Part shown: positions 8,789 to 17,039 of the stretch, piece after piece | Numbering within the stretch: position 1 is the first letter of the stretch | How the letters are laid out: each line of letters starts with the position of its first letter | Assembly (NCBI GenBank): GCA_030018495.1 | Contig: JASEFS010000020.1 | Coordinates: forward strand, 1 to 64,000 | Origin: Deltaproteobacteria bacterium | GTDB taxonomy: Bacteria > Desulfobacterota > Desulfobaccia > Desulfobaccales > 0-14-0-80-60-11 | DNA length: 64,000 nt | Direction of reading: 5' to 3' | Made by a program: the position numbers and the translations under genes | Notes under the pieces: model-generated | What the model was told of the DNA's origin: nothing | Database searches by the model: none | Seen by the model: only the letters and a program-made list of their open reading frames with translations

Positions 8789-10132
8789 ATGTCTGCATAT
8801 GAAGTAGTCATCATCGGAGCCGGGCCGGCGGGGCTGTTTGCCGCCCTCAGCCTGGAGAATTTAAGGGCGGAACAGGTCTTGCTGGTGGAGCAAGGTCCAG
8901 ACCTCAAGGACCGCCGGCGTGACCAGCCGGGCGGCCTCCTGTGCGGCTGGGGCGGAGCCGGCGCTTACAGTGACGGCAAACTCATCCTGTCCCCTGAAGT
9001 GGGCGGTTTTTTGGGTGATCTTCTCCCTCTGGACGACCTAACCGCCCTGATCCAGGAAGTGGACAGCATTTACCTATCTCTGGGAGCACCTTCGGAGACT
9101 CATGGCGGCGACCCGGATACCCTGGAGCTTCTTAAAACCAAGGCCCGGCATGCCGGGATGATCTTCGTTCCCACCCGCCTGCGCCATATCGGCACGGAAA
9201 GCTGCCTGGAAATCCTGAGCCGCCTGAGGGAGCGATTGGCCGGCCGCGTGGAGATCCGCACCCGTTGCCGGGCCCAGGGGCTCATGGTGGAGGACGGGGC
9301 AGTCGCCGGGGTGGCTTTGGACAACGGGGAGATAGTCAAGGCCCGCTATGTGATCGCCGCGCCCGGACGCTCCGGCGCGGCCTGGATCCGCCAGGAAGCC
9401 CGGCGCCTGGGCATCCCCTCTGTTTCCAGCCCGGTGGATATCGGGGTGCGGGTGGAGGTCCCGGCTTCGGTTCTGGCGCCCCTTACCGAGGCGGCCTATG
9501 AAGCGAAACTGATTTATTACTCCTGCACCTTTGACGACAAGGTGCGCACCTTTTGCATGAATCCTTACGGCGAAGTGGTTTTGGAAGATCTGGACGGCTT
9601 GGTCACGGTCAACGGCCACAGCTATACTTCCCGGAAAACGGAAAACAGCAATTTCGCCATCCTGGTGAGCTCCACGTTCACCGAGCCCTTTGACGATCCC
9701 ATAAGTTACGGCCAATATATCGCCCGCCTGGCCAACCTCCTGGGCCAGGGAGCCCTGGTCCAGCGGCTGGGAGACCTTCAGGCGGGCCGCCGCACCACTT
9801 CCGCCCGCCTGGAGCGCTGTCTTACCCGGCCCACGCTCAAGAATGCCACCCCCGGAGATCTGAGCTTCGTCCTGCCCTACCGCTACCTGAAGGACATCCT
9901 GGAAATGCTGGAGGCCCTGGACGCCCTGGCCCCGGGCATCAACAACCGCCATACCCTGCTTTACGGGGTGGAAGTGAAATTCTATTCCCACCGGTTGAAA
10001 CTGAGCCCGGAACTGGAGACTCCTATCCGCAACTTATTCATCATCGGAGACGGGGCCGGCATAACCCGGGGCATTATTCAGGCCTCAGCCAGCGGCCTCA
10101 TCGCCACGCGGGCCATAATCGGCAGAGGGTAA
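8789..10132 (+). CDS. FAD-dependent dehydrogenase (COG2509-like)
   Basis: 447 residues. It opens with a classic dinucleotide-binding motif (VVIIGAGPAGLFAALSLE) and ends with the FAD-binding signature FIIGDGAGITRGIIQASASG. The middle carries a GWGGAGAYSDGKL segment typical of the uncharacterised FAD-dependent dehydrogenases related to HI0933/BaiN proteins. Cytoplasmic flavoprotein oxidoreductase; substrate unknown. Start ATG at 8789 has a GGTGAGG-like ribosome binding site. The S24-like regulator gene lies just upstream and could control it. Confidence 0.8.
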   Translation: MSAYEVVIIGAGPAGLFAALSLENLRAEQVLLVEQGPDLKDRRRDQPGGLLCGWGGAGAYSDGKLILSPEVGGFLGDLLPLDDLTALIQEVDSIYLSLGAPSETHGGDPDTLELLKTKARHAGMIFVPTRLRHIGTESCLEILSRLRERLAGRVEIRTRCRAQGLMVEDGAVAGVALDNGEIVKARYVIAAPGRSGAAWIRQEARRLGIPSVSSPVDIGVRVEVPASVLAPLTEAAYEAKLIYYSCTFDDKVRTFCMNPYGEVVLEDLDGLVTVNGHSYTSRKTENSNFAILVSSTFTEPFDDPISYGQYIARLANLLGQGALVQRLGDLQAGRRTTSARLERCLTRPTLKNATPGDLSFVLPYRYLKDILEMLEALDALAPGINNRHTLLYGVEVKFYSHRLKLSPELETPIRNLFIIGDGAGITRGIIQASASGLIATRAIIGRG

Positions 10133-10221
10133 AGACTTATTCTTTACACGCCTGGGTGGAAGGGCCTCAGATTTAAATCAATGGTCAAATTTCCGGGGCC
10201 CAAGGCCTTCAGATAAAATGC

Positions 10222-10251
10222 TTGACAATCAAAGGGGAAGAGGAATATAAA
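10222..10251 (+). promoter_or_regulatory. Sigma-70-type promoter for a short leader/sRNA
   Basis: TTGACA (10222-10227), an 18-base spacer, then TATAAA (10246-10251). Initiation would fall near 10258. It is the best promoter match before the TonB receptor gene. Confidence 0.65.
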
Positions 10252-10257
10252 TTCATG

Positions 10258-10362
10258 GAATTAAGGGGATTGAACCCCTTATCCAGCAGTTCAAGCAAAG
10301 GTTGAACCAATAAGCCACGAAGGCCCGGCCACCTGCAGGTGGCGCCTTCGTGGTTTTTTTTT
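10258..10362 (+). ncRNA. Candidate ~105-nt sRNA or transcription-attenuation leader
   Basis: Downstream of the promoter at 10222-10251 the sequence folds into a hairpin (AAGGGG/CCCCTT), a second short hairpin (GGTT/AACC), and then a long terminator: stem CCACGAAGGC (10315-10324) with GCCTTCGTGG (10344-10353), an inner palindrome at 10328-10343, and nine T residues (10354-10362). The motif TTGAACC occurs twice. It could be a free small RNA or the attenuator of the TonB receptor gene, which starts 164 bases after the terminator. I do not recognise a named riboswitch family. Confidence 0.55.
10315..10362 (+). terminator. Strong intrinsic terminator
   Basis: A 10-bp perfect outer stem (10315-10324 with 10344-10353), an inner palindromic stem, and a 9-T tract. 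It ends the 105-nt transcript described above. Confidence 0.85.
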
Positions 10363-10525
10363 GGTATTTGAGAAAAAGACATAAAAGAGGGAAGGTGGCC
10401 CGTCCCTGGCCCGGAAGCAAGCCGCCCTCCCTGAGACCGCATCCGGAAAGATTACGGCCTCGTCTCTTCTTCTACCAGAGGTGAGGCCACGTGTCAAAAC
10501 TTCAGGCGGGAGAAGAGGAAAAGTT

Positions 10526-12691
10526 ATGCGGACAGCAAAATGGGGGAGGACAGCGTTATTTTTGGGATTTTTGCTGGTATTCCTGGCCTCGGCCGCGCCG
10601 GGCGAAGACCGGTCGGCGCCCATGGAAGGTGAGGAGGAGGTCGTCGCCGTCCCGGAAGAACCAGCGAAATTGCCGGCCATTGAAGTGGTGGGGGCGTTTG
10701 AAACAGCTCCCACCGGCTCGGTGATCACGCAGGAAGACATGGCCACCGGGCTTCCCCAGAACCTGCCGGGCTTCTTTGACGAACTAAGCGGCATCGATCT
10801 GAGCCGCCGGTCGTTCCTGGGAGAGAAGAACCGCCAGGTGCAGATCCGCGGCCTGGATGAATCCCGATACCAGGTATACCTCAACGGACGCTCCGTCAAA
10901 GGCTCCGGGGTCTTCGGCGGCTATTTCGTGGATTGGTCCACCTTGTCGCTGGCCGGCCTCGAACGGGTGGAGCTTATCCGGGGAGCTCAATCCGCGGAGT
11001 ATGGGAACTCTCTGGGGGGCATCATCAAAATTACCACGGCCAAGGGGAGCAAGGAGCCGAGATTCGCGCTCGATGCCAGCTATGGCAGTTGGGACACGCA
11101 AAATTATCGCGTGGCGCACACGGGCGGCTACGGCCCGGTGGCATACTCCCTGGCAGCCAGTTTCGCCAAGAGTTCGGGATACCTGAGGAATAACTTCATT
11201 GACCCGGCCCAAAATTATCTTGGCAGCTTCACCTATCACTGTCCTTGGGATATGAGCATCACCTTGGGGGGCCGCTACAGTGCCCAGGAAACGGGGATGA
11301 TTGTGGCCAACCGGGAGTTCCTGCCTTTTTTTCGCCCGAATGAGCCGAAGAGCGACGGCGATATATTGTTCGGCCCGGGGGTGCCGTTCTGGGTTTTCAG
11401 ACCCGGCCCGGACGGCGGCCCCGGCTTTGATTACGGCGACAACAGCTTTGTGAACCGGCGGCGCTTTGACCTGGACCTGTCGGTGAAGCAAAAGCTCTGG
11501 AGCGGGGAAGTGGAGGGCAATCTCTTTTACTTTAAAGCTTTTCGGAGGGATAAGTTCTTCGCCCTCAATAATTCTGAGTTGCTTGTCTTGGAGCGCCACA
11601 GTCTGGACGAAGACACCTGGGGCTGGAATATCAAGACGCACCAAATCCTTGGCAAGGTGCGCCTCGGCTTCGGCCTGGAAGGCAATTACTATGGCTACGG
11701 CGCTCTGAATAATGACTTTTTCAATCCGCTCTATTTCCGCTTTCCCCCCAGCAGCAGCCCGGCCAACAAGGACGCCCAAAAAATCCACGGCGGCTTTGTG
11801 GACGCCCTGATACCTTTGGCCAAATGGGCCGAGCTTTATTTAGGTTTGCGCTATGACAATTATGAGGCGAAGGCCAATATCGATCCCGGTCAGAATTTGT
11901 TTGTGAAGGGCATTCGCAAGGATTATCTCAGTCCCAAAAGCACCTTGACCTTCCGTCTCACCAGCACCACCGAAGGTTATGTGTCCATCAACTTCGCCTC
12001 CCGGTTCCCCACCTTGCCTGAATTTTACTGGTTCGGGGCCGGCTTCCAGCCCCCCAATCGGGCGGAGACCCTCTCTCCGGAATACGGCATGCAGTACGAG
12101 GCCGGGGTCAGCCAAAAACTTCCCTTCAACTCCAGCATCAGGGTGCGGGGATATTATTATGACATTAATAACTACATCCGCACTGTTTTCGGGTTCCGTC
12201 CCAGCCGGGTGATCTACAACATTGACCTGGCAAAAATCCGGGGCGTGGAAGTCGAGGCGGAAACCGCCCTGCCGTACCATCTTTCCGCTTATGCCAACTA
12301 CACCTGGCAGCAGACCAGCACCAGCGCCGATCCCCTGGGGGGCGACATTCGGGAGTTACCGGAACTTCCTGAGCATAAATGCAACGTCGGCTTGAAGTAC
12401 CGGGCGCCCAACGGCGCGGAAGGCAAGTTCTATGTGCGCCTGGTGTCCAAGCGCGCCGAGCCCCAGGTCCAGGTAAATCGTTTTAACCAAGTGACGGGCG
12501 TGGTTCTGCAGCCCATGAAGGGATTTTACACCCTTAATCTGGAAGGCCGCTATCCGGTGGCCAATTGGAAGGGCTTTACCGGATATCTTTACGGCGGTGT
12601 GTACAACATGACAGGGGAGTTTTACGAGGAGAGCGCCGGCTTCCCCCTGCCTACCGAGACTTTTTATGGCGGCGTACAGCTTCGCTATTGA
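10526..12691 (+). CDS. TonB-dependent outer-membrane receptor
   Basis: 721 residues from the ATG at 10526 with an AGAGGAA ribosome binding site; the earlier ATG at 10481 precedes the signal peptide and is less likely. After the signal peptide (to about residue 27) there is an acidic linker and a plug domain at roughly 50-170 with the hallmark segments VQIRGLD, VYLNGRSV, LERVELIRGAQSAEYG and GGIIKITT. The rest is a 22-strand barrel ending in YGGVQLRY. Imports a scarce ligand using TonB energy. The neighbours (tetrapyrrole methylase, DUF4198, exbB-exbD-tonB) point to a metal, corrinoid or other tetrapyrrole ligand, but this is inference. Confidence 0.88.
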   Translation: MRTAKWGRTALFLGFLLVFLASAAPGEDRSAPMEGEEEVVAVPEEPAKLPAIEVVGAFETAPTGSVITQEDMATGLPQNLPGFFDELSGIDLSRRSFLGEKNRQVQIRGLDESRYQVYLNGRSVKGSGVFGGYFVDWSTLSLAGLERVELIRGAQSAEYGNSLGGIIKITTAKGSKEPRFALDASYGSWDTQNYRVAHTGGYGPVAYSLAASFAKSSGYLRNNFIDPAQNYLGSFTYHCPWDMSITLGGRYSAQETGMIVANREFLPFFRPNEPKSDGDILFGPGVPFWVFRPGPDGGPGFDYGDNSFVNRRRFDLDLSVKQKLWSGEVEGNLFYFKAFRRDKFFALNNSELLVLERHSLDEDTWGWNIKTHQILGKVRLGFGLEGNYYGYGALNNDFFNPLYFRFPPSSSPANKDAQKIHGGFVDALIPLAKWAELYLGLRYDNYEAKANIDPGQNLFVKGIRKDYLSPKSTLTFRLTSTTEGYVSINFASRFPTLPEFYWFGAGFQPPNRAETLSPEYGMQYEAGVSQKLPFNSSIRVRGYYYDINNYIRTVFGFRPSRVIYNIDLAKIRGVEVEAETALPYHLSAYANYTWQQTSTSADPLGGDIRELPELPEHKCNVGLKYRAPNGAEGKFYVRLVSKRAEPQVQVNRFNQVTGVVLQPMKGFYTLNLEGRYPVANWKGFTGYLYGGVYNMTGEFYEESAGFPLPTETFYGGVQLRY

Positions 12692-12751
12692 TCGCTGAAT
12701 TTATATGAATTTGAGGTCAAAGATCGAGTAATCAATCCAACTCCCCTCCAA

Positions 12752-12823
12752 CCCTCTCCCCCCATTGTGGGGAGAGGGAGTTAAAGTTGCGGAGTTAAAT
12801 TCCCTCTCCCTTGAGGGAGAGGG
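12752..12823. repeat. Pair of GAGAGGG-type inverted repeats
   Basis: Two adjacent hairpins share the same sequence: CCCTCTCCCC (12752-12761) with GGGGAGAGGG (12769-12778), and CCCTCTCCC (12802-12810) with GGGAGAGGG (12815-12823). They follow the receptor gene and look like a common intergenic repeat that may also act as transcript 3' structure. Neither has a T tract. Confidence 0.6.
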
Positions 12824-12937
12824 TTAGGGTGAGGGTGACAAATTACTGACTTAGGCGATCACTATTCCAAGGGATGAGCTATGTCTGACGTGCAATTAGT
12901 ATTAAAAGTTAACCCGGACAACGCCGCGAACACCAAA

Positions 12938-12967
12938 GGCGGGATGCGCTTCGCTTTCCCGCCCTAC
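12938..12967. repeat. 30-bp dispersed repeat, copy 2 (inverted)
   Basis: Exact reverse complement of the segment at 16-45. Lies in the gene-free stretch 12692-13042, which otherwise holds only the hairpin pair at 12752-12823. Confidence 0.6.
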
Positions 12968-13042
12968 AGTGCCTACGGCGGCTAAGGCGTTAGTTTTAAA
13001 TGTTTTTTCCAAGCTAAGACTACTGCACAGGAGAGTGAGAGC

Positions 13043-13936
13043 ATGTCGAAGTTCAAGCTTATCTGGCTGACGCTGTTTTTCTGTCTCTTCTTTTTTGGTT
13101 GGAAGATTACGGGAAGCGCGGCCCCACCCCGGCCGGGCACGTTTTTCGTCATCGGCACCGGGCCTGCGGGTCCGGAACATGCCACTTTAAAGGCCATAGA
13201 GACCATGAGAAAGGCCGATCTGGTGCTGACTCACCCGGAGCTGGCCAAAAAGTTCTCGTCTTACCTCAAAGGCAAGAAAATTGAGGACCCCTGGAAAGAA
13301 TTATGGATGCACCAGGGGAAGATATGGATGAAGGACCTGCATCTTTTCAAACCGGAAGAGCGGCAGGCGGTGGTGGCAGAGAAAACCCGGGAGCGGGATG
13401 AATATGTCAAGCAGCTCAAGGCCATCCTGGCCCAGGGAAAGAACGTGGCCCTTCTGGACGGCGGCGACCCCACGATATACAGCCGCGCTTTCTGGCTTGT
13501 GGAAGGGCTGGAACCGGAGCAGGTGGAGATCATTCCGGGCGTGGGGGCCCTGGCCGCGTCCATGGCCGCTCTGAAAAAAAGCAGCACCGGCGGCGGGGCC
13601 CGGTTTGTGCTCCAGACCGCGCCTTTCGCCTTCTTCGGGAAAAAAGACCGGGACGACCTGGCCCGCGATCTCTCCCGCTCTCCCGGCACCCTGGCGTTTT
13701 ACATGGGCCTGGCGGACATGGAAAACCTGGTGAATTCCTTGAAGAAGTACAATCCCGGGAACCTGCCGGTGGCCGTGGTTTATAACGCCGCCTATCCTCA
13801 AAAAGAAAAAGTGGTCAAGGGCACCCTTGACAATATCATGGCCAAAATTGCCCCTGAACCGGAGAAATGGCTGGGCATGATCATCGTTGGCCAGTGCCTG
13901 GAAGGTTCGGCCTTCACCTTATCGGAAGGAAATTGA
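13043..13936 (+). CDS. Tetrapyrrole (corrin/porphyrin) methylase-family protein with signal sequence
   Basis: 297 residues, ATG at 13043 with an AGGAGAG ribosome binding site. The tetrapyrrole methylase fold is visible: GTGPAG (38-43, the family's GxGPGDP region), an ADLVL segment, GGDP (140-143), EIIPGVGALAASMAAL (about 161-176) and YMG near 220. Such enzymes normally transfer methyl from S-adenosylmethionine to precorrins or uroporphyrinogen in the cytoplasm. Here the first 25 residues form a signal or anchor: Lys at 3 and 5, a hydrophobic run at 6-20, then GSAA. That would place the enzyme outside the membrane, where SAM is not expected. It lies between a TonB receptor and a DUF4198 protein. 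It may bind rather than methylate a tetrapyrrole; this is inference. Confidence 0.75.
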   Translation: MSKFKLIWLTLFFCLFFFGWKITGSAAPPRPGTFFVIGTGPAGPEHATLKAIETMRKADLVLTHPELAKKFSSYLKGKKIEDPWKELWMHQGKIWMKDLHLFKPEERQAVVAEKTRERDEYVKQLKAILAQGKNVALLDGGDPTIYSRAFWLVEGLEPEQVEIIPGVGALAASMAALKKSSTGGGARFVLQTAPFAFFGKKDRDDLARDLSRSPGTLAFYMGLADMENLVNSLKKYNPGNLPVAVVYNAAYPQKEKVVKGTLDNIMAKIAPEPEKWLGMIIVGQCLEGSAFTLSEGN

Positions 13937-14029
13937 GGCAGTACAAGTCGCCCCGAGTAAATATTCGGATGGTCCTCTGAAGGCAGGCAGGCTCTGAAGG
14001 CCGCCATAAAAACCGGAAAGGAGTATGCC

Positions 14030-14797
14030 ATGAAAAAACCTGCAATTTTCCTGGTCTTGATAGTGCTGGCAAGTTTCTGCGCCGGCTCCCAAGCCTATGG
14101 CCACAACTTCTGGCTCCTGGTCAGTGATGATGCCCCCAAGGCGGGGGAGCCCGTGATGGTGGAAATCGGCTGGGGGCATAAATTTCCCAAGGATGAACAG
14201 ATCAAGGAAGGGCGCTTGGGCGTTATCAGGGCTCTGGGTCCAGACGGCCAGGAGGTTCCCCTGAAAAAACTCTCCATAACGCAATACGAGTTGGTTCCCC
14301 CGGCAAAGGGGGTTTATCTCATCGCGGCCCAGGTAGCGCCGGATTTTCTCACCAAAACCAAGGACGGCTTCAAACTTCAGAGCAAAAAAGGCGTTACCGA
14401 CGCCGTCTCCTGCTTCCGTTTTGACATGGCCACCAAAACCTTTGTCAATGCGGGCGGCCAAAAGCCTGGCCTTGCCGGGAGCGCTGACAGCTCGCTGGAA
14501 ATCATGCCCTTAAAAAACCCCTTAACCCAGAAAAAGGGAGACACCTTTCCCTTGAGAGTAATGTTCCAGGGAAAGCCGCTGGCGGGAGCCGAGGTCAAGG
14601 TTACCCATGACAACTGGCCCGACCCGCAAAAGCCCTTCGCCAGCATCGGCAAGACGGACGCCAAGGGAGAAATCAGGGTGGAATTAAAGCAACCGGGCCG
14701 GTGGCTCATTGTCACCTCTCACAAAACCCCTTACGAACCTCCGGATGAGTGTGATGAACATTATTATACGGCCAGCCTTACTTTCCGGGTGCGGTAA
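14030..14797 (+). CDS. DUF4198 periplasmic protein (metal-uptake associated)
   Basis: 255 residues with a cleavable signal peptide (to about residue 24) ending just before a GHNFWL motif, the conserved His-containing start of mature DUF4198/COG5266 proteins, annotated as periplasmic components of Co/Ni transport. The C-terminal half has a carboxypeptidase-regulatory-like or Ig-type segment (GKPLAGAEVKVTHDNWP, then TDAKGEIRVEL). ATG at 14030 has an AAGGAG ribosome binding site. It follows the methylase by 93 bases and is probably co-transcribed. Likely role: periplasmic handling of a metal or metal-tetrapyrrole delivered by the TonB receptor; the ligand is not shown by the sequence. Confidence 0.75.
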   Translation: MKKPAIFLVLIVLASFCAGSQAYGHNFWLLVSDDAPKAGEPVMVEIGWGHKFPKDEQIKEGRLGVIRALGPDGQEVPLKKLSITQYELVPPAKGVYLIAAQVAPDFLTKTKDGFKLQSKKGVTDAVSCFRFDMATKTFVNAGGQKPGLAGSADSSLEIMPLKNPLTQKKGDTFPLRVMFQGKPLAGAEVKVTHDNWPDPQKPFASIGKTDAKGEIRVELKQPGRWLIVTSHKTPYEPPDECDEHYYTASLTFRVR

Positions 14798-14822
14798 AGC
14801 ATGAGCGGGGTATGTCCATCAT

Positions 14823-14894
14823 GAGACCTTTGTGAAAATTCTTGTAGAACAGCTGCCCTTGGCTGCATTTTGCAGGCGAGGGCGCCTGCTCTAC
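14823..14894. repeat. Dispersed intergenic repeat, copy A
   Basis: A roughly 70-bp element with a CAGGCG/CGCCTG hairpin and a CTCTAC end. A clearly related copy in the same orientation lies at 36916-36984. This one lies between the convergent DUF4198 and tonB genes. Confidence 0.6.
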
Positions 14895-15021
14895 AGCATA
14901 TGGATAGTATAGAAGAACTTTTGGATTCTGGGAGGGAAGCGGTGCTGGACCGGACGCCCCTGATCTGTTGCGCCGCCCCGTTCTTTATGGACTGCTTAGG
15001 TCACAGGGGAGGGAAGGTAAT

Positions 15022-15879
15022 TTATCGCAAACGGTAGGCCAGGGGTATTTCGACCGTCAGCCTTTCCCGACCAAGCGCCTGGGGAAAGGGAGGGAAATGG
15101 CCCACCCGCCGCAGGGTTTCCTGGGCCGCCTGATCAAGGAGCTCATGGCCGGAGGAACGGCTGAGCCGAACGCCCTGCACCTGTCCGGCGCTGCTTATGG
15201 TGAATTGCAGGACTGCCACGCCCTCCTGACGCAGCAGCCGAGCCTGCCTCGGGTAATTTTTATGTCTCTCCAAAAGTTTGCGAATCTCTCTCAAGTAATT
15301 TCCCAGCAGAGAGCCGTCGGCGCCGTGGCCTGAGCCTCGGCCGATCCCTTTCCCGGTTCCTGCGCCTCCGCCGCTGCCGGCGCCGGCGCCGATGCTCCTT
15401 CCCTTGCCCGCCGCCCCCGCGGTATTGCCGGATTCAGCTTGGACGCGGCCGGATGGCAGGGAACCGGATCGTTCATCGGCTGTCAGAGGCGGCCCGGGCA
15501 TGGCCAGTGCCGGAGGTGGAGGCGGCTGGATCTCCCGCGGCTTGGCTTGCATTTCAGGGCTTTTGGGCCGGGGTTTCGGCTTGGGCCTGATTTTTTCTTT
15601 GGGCGCAGGCTTTGGTGGAGCAGGCTGTGGTTTATCGGCTGAGAGGTTGCTTGGTTCAGCCGCCTGGATTGAGCCTCCGCCCCCGGCTGATCCGGGGCCG
15701 GCCCTGGTGAGGGTTATGGCCTCGATAGGCACCACCCGCTTAGCCTTGGGTTCTTCCGGGGGTTTCCACCAGAGGGCCCCGGTTACCAGCAAGCCGTGCA
15801 TTATTAATGAGCCTAAAACAGCCCAGGGCCAGACGGTTGTAAACCTCGAGCCGGGTTTAGAACAGAGGGAATCAGACAT
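15022..15879 (-). CDS. tonB: TonB energy-transducing protein
   Basis: 285 residues: short cytoplasmic N-terminus, one membrane helix (about residues 17-37), a long Pro/Lys/Gly-rich periplasmic spacer (about 60-190), and a TonB C-terminal domain (about 200-285) with YPRQARLLRQEGVAVLQFTI and the SSGHELLDQAAQETLRR segment. It couples the ExbB/ExbD proton channel to outer-membrane receptors. The gene follows exbD by only two bases. The convergent receptor gene at 10526 is the obvious client. Confidence 0.9.
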   Translation of the reverse strand: MSDSLCSKPGSRFTTVWPWAVLGSLIMHGLLVTGALWWKPPEEPKAKRVVPIEAITLTRAGPGSAGGGGSIQAAEPSNLSADKPQPAPPKPAPKEKIRPKPKPRPKSPEMQAKPREIQPPPPPALAMPGPPLTADERSGSLPSGRVQAESGNTAGAAGKGRSIGAGAGSGGGAGTGKGIGRGSGHGADGSLLGNYLREIRKLLERHKNYPRQARLLRQEGVAVLQFTISSAGQVQGVRLSRSSGHELLDQAAQETLRRVGHFPPFPQALGRERLTVEIPLAYRLR

Positions 15880-15881
15880 CT

Positions 15882-16277
15882 CTATTTCTGTTCTACTTCA
15901 ATACCTATACGTTTGACCTGCAGGCCTTTCAGGCAATCGATGACCTCGATCAACCGGCCGTGGCGGACTTCCTGGTCTGCGGCAATGACGGCCTGCGGTT
16001 CTTTGTCCTTCTGTTGGCTCCGAAAAACCTGTTCGAAATCGCTGTCCTGCTGCAGCCGGACGCCGTTAATGGCGATCTTCCCCTCCCGGTCGATGCCTAT
16101 GATTATGGGCGCGCTCTCCAGTTTATCCGCCTGAGCGGCTTTGGGCAGGGCGATGGAAAACGTCCGGGGAAGCATCACCGTGGCGGTGAGGAGAAAAATA
16201 ATCAGGATGACCAGCACGATGTCCACAAACGGGGTCATATTGATATCGGTGATGGGTCCGTGAATATGGCCTTTCAT
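15882..16277 (-). CDS. exbD: ExbD/TolR biopolymer transport protein
   Basis: 131 residues: a single N-terminal membrane helix with the family signature INMTPFVDIVLVILIIFLLT, including the conserved proton-path Asp, and a periplasmic domain. With ExbB and TonB it forms the inner-membrane energising complex. Its start overlaps the exbB stop by four bases (ATGA), which implies translational coupling. Confidence 0.92.
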   Translation of the reverse strand: MKGHIHGPITDINMTPFVDIVLVILIIFLLTATVMLPRTFSIALPKAAQADKLESAPIIIGIDREGKIAINGVRLQQDSDFEQVFRSQQKDKEPQAVIAADQEVRHGRLIEVIDCLKGLQVKRIGIEVEQK

Positions 16278-16951
16278 GTCTGTCCTCCGGCTTGGCGCGG
16301 CAGGGGCCGGGATGTTTCAGAGACGGTAGGCTCCGACATCTGGGCCAGGAGAAGCTGGCCCAAGCCGCGGGAGCGCTCCAGAACTACGTGCAGGCGGCGG
16401 TGGAAGAAGTTGTACATGACCACCGCGGGGATGGCCACCAGCAGCCCCACCGCGGTGGCTACCAGGGCCTCGGCGATGCCGGCCATGACCGCGGGGCCGC
16501 CTCCCCCCTCTGTCAAAGCAAGGTCCTTGAAGGCATGAATAATCCCCAGCACGGTGCCGAACAGGCCGATAAAGGGGGCGTTGGCTCCCAAGGTTCCCAG
16601 AAAACTCAGCCGCTTCTCGAGCAGCAGGCCGATATGGACCCGCTCCCCCTCCATGGCTTCCTGGACGGCCTCCTTGCCTTGAGCGATGTGCCTTAGTCCG
16701 GCCAAAAGCACTTGAGGCTCGAGCGCCTTGCTCTCCCGGCACAAGGCGATCACTTGCGGCCAGTTGCGCTCTCGAAGCAGCGGCTTGAGTTCCGCCACGA
16801 AGTGGTGTTCCGGGAAGCGGTGGCGAAAATAAAGCCAGCCGCGCTCAATCATGACGGCCACCGAAGCCACGCTCAAACCCAATAGAAGCAACAGCACCCA
16901 GGCGCTGCCCCCGAGTGACACCTGCAATAGCGTTTTTGTTAAAGCATCCAA
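16274..16951 (-). CDS. exbB: ExbB/TolQ (MotA family) proton-channel protein
   Basis: 225 residues with three membrane helices: one near residues 15-35, and two in the C-terminal half around GTLGANAPFIGLFGTVLGII and ALVATAVGLLVAIPAVVMYN, the conserved channel helices of the family. First gene of the minus-strand exbB-exbD-tonB operon. The ATG at 16951 is preceded by a GGGAG site that directly follows the U-tract of a leader terminator (16968-17020), so expression may be set by read-through. Confidence 0.92.
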   Translation of the reverse strand: MDALTKTLLQVSLGGSAWVLLLLLGLSVASVAVMIERGWLYFRHRFPEHHFVAELKPLLRERNWPQVIALCRESKALEPQVLLAGLRHIAQGKEAVQEAMEGERVHIGLLLEKRLSFLGTLGANAPFIGLFGTVLGIIHAFKDLALTEGGGGPAVMAGIAEALVATAVGLLVAIPAVVMYNFFHRRLHVVLERSRGLGQLLLAQMSEPTVSETSRPLPRQAGGQT

Positions 16952-16961
16952 GGTTCACTCC

Positions 16962-17020
16962 CATAAAAAAAGCCATGCTGACAGGAGGGCTCCAGGCCCT
17001 CGCGTGCCTTCATGGCTTTT
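16962..17020 (-). terminator. exbB: Intrinsic terminator in the exbB leader (attenuator candidate)
   Basis: On the coding strand AAAAGCCATG (17020-17011) pairs with CATGGCTTTT (16977-16968), with an inner GAGGGC/GCCCTC stem, followed by a run of T. It sits between the exbB promoter and start codon. The 5' arm contains GCCATGAAGGC, close to GCCACGAAGGC in the receptor-leader terminator at 10315. Confidence 0.65.
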
Positions 17021-17039
17021 CTTGCTAATTAAACTTAAG

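Noticed and set aside
10258-10310. tRNA-like words around TTGAACCCC
   Set aside because: No acceptor stem or anticodon arm; the bases pair instead as a simple GGGG/CCCC hairpin.
10380-10450. Cobalamin riboswitch-like words (GGGAAGGTGG, CCCGGAAGC, GAGACCGC) before the TonB receptor
   Set aside because: The order and spacing do not match the B12 aptamer, and the B12 box lacks the expected CAGGAGACC core. Only a covariance search could revive it.
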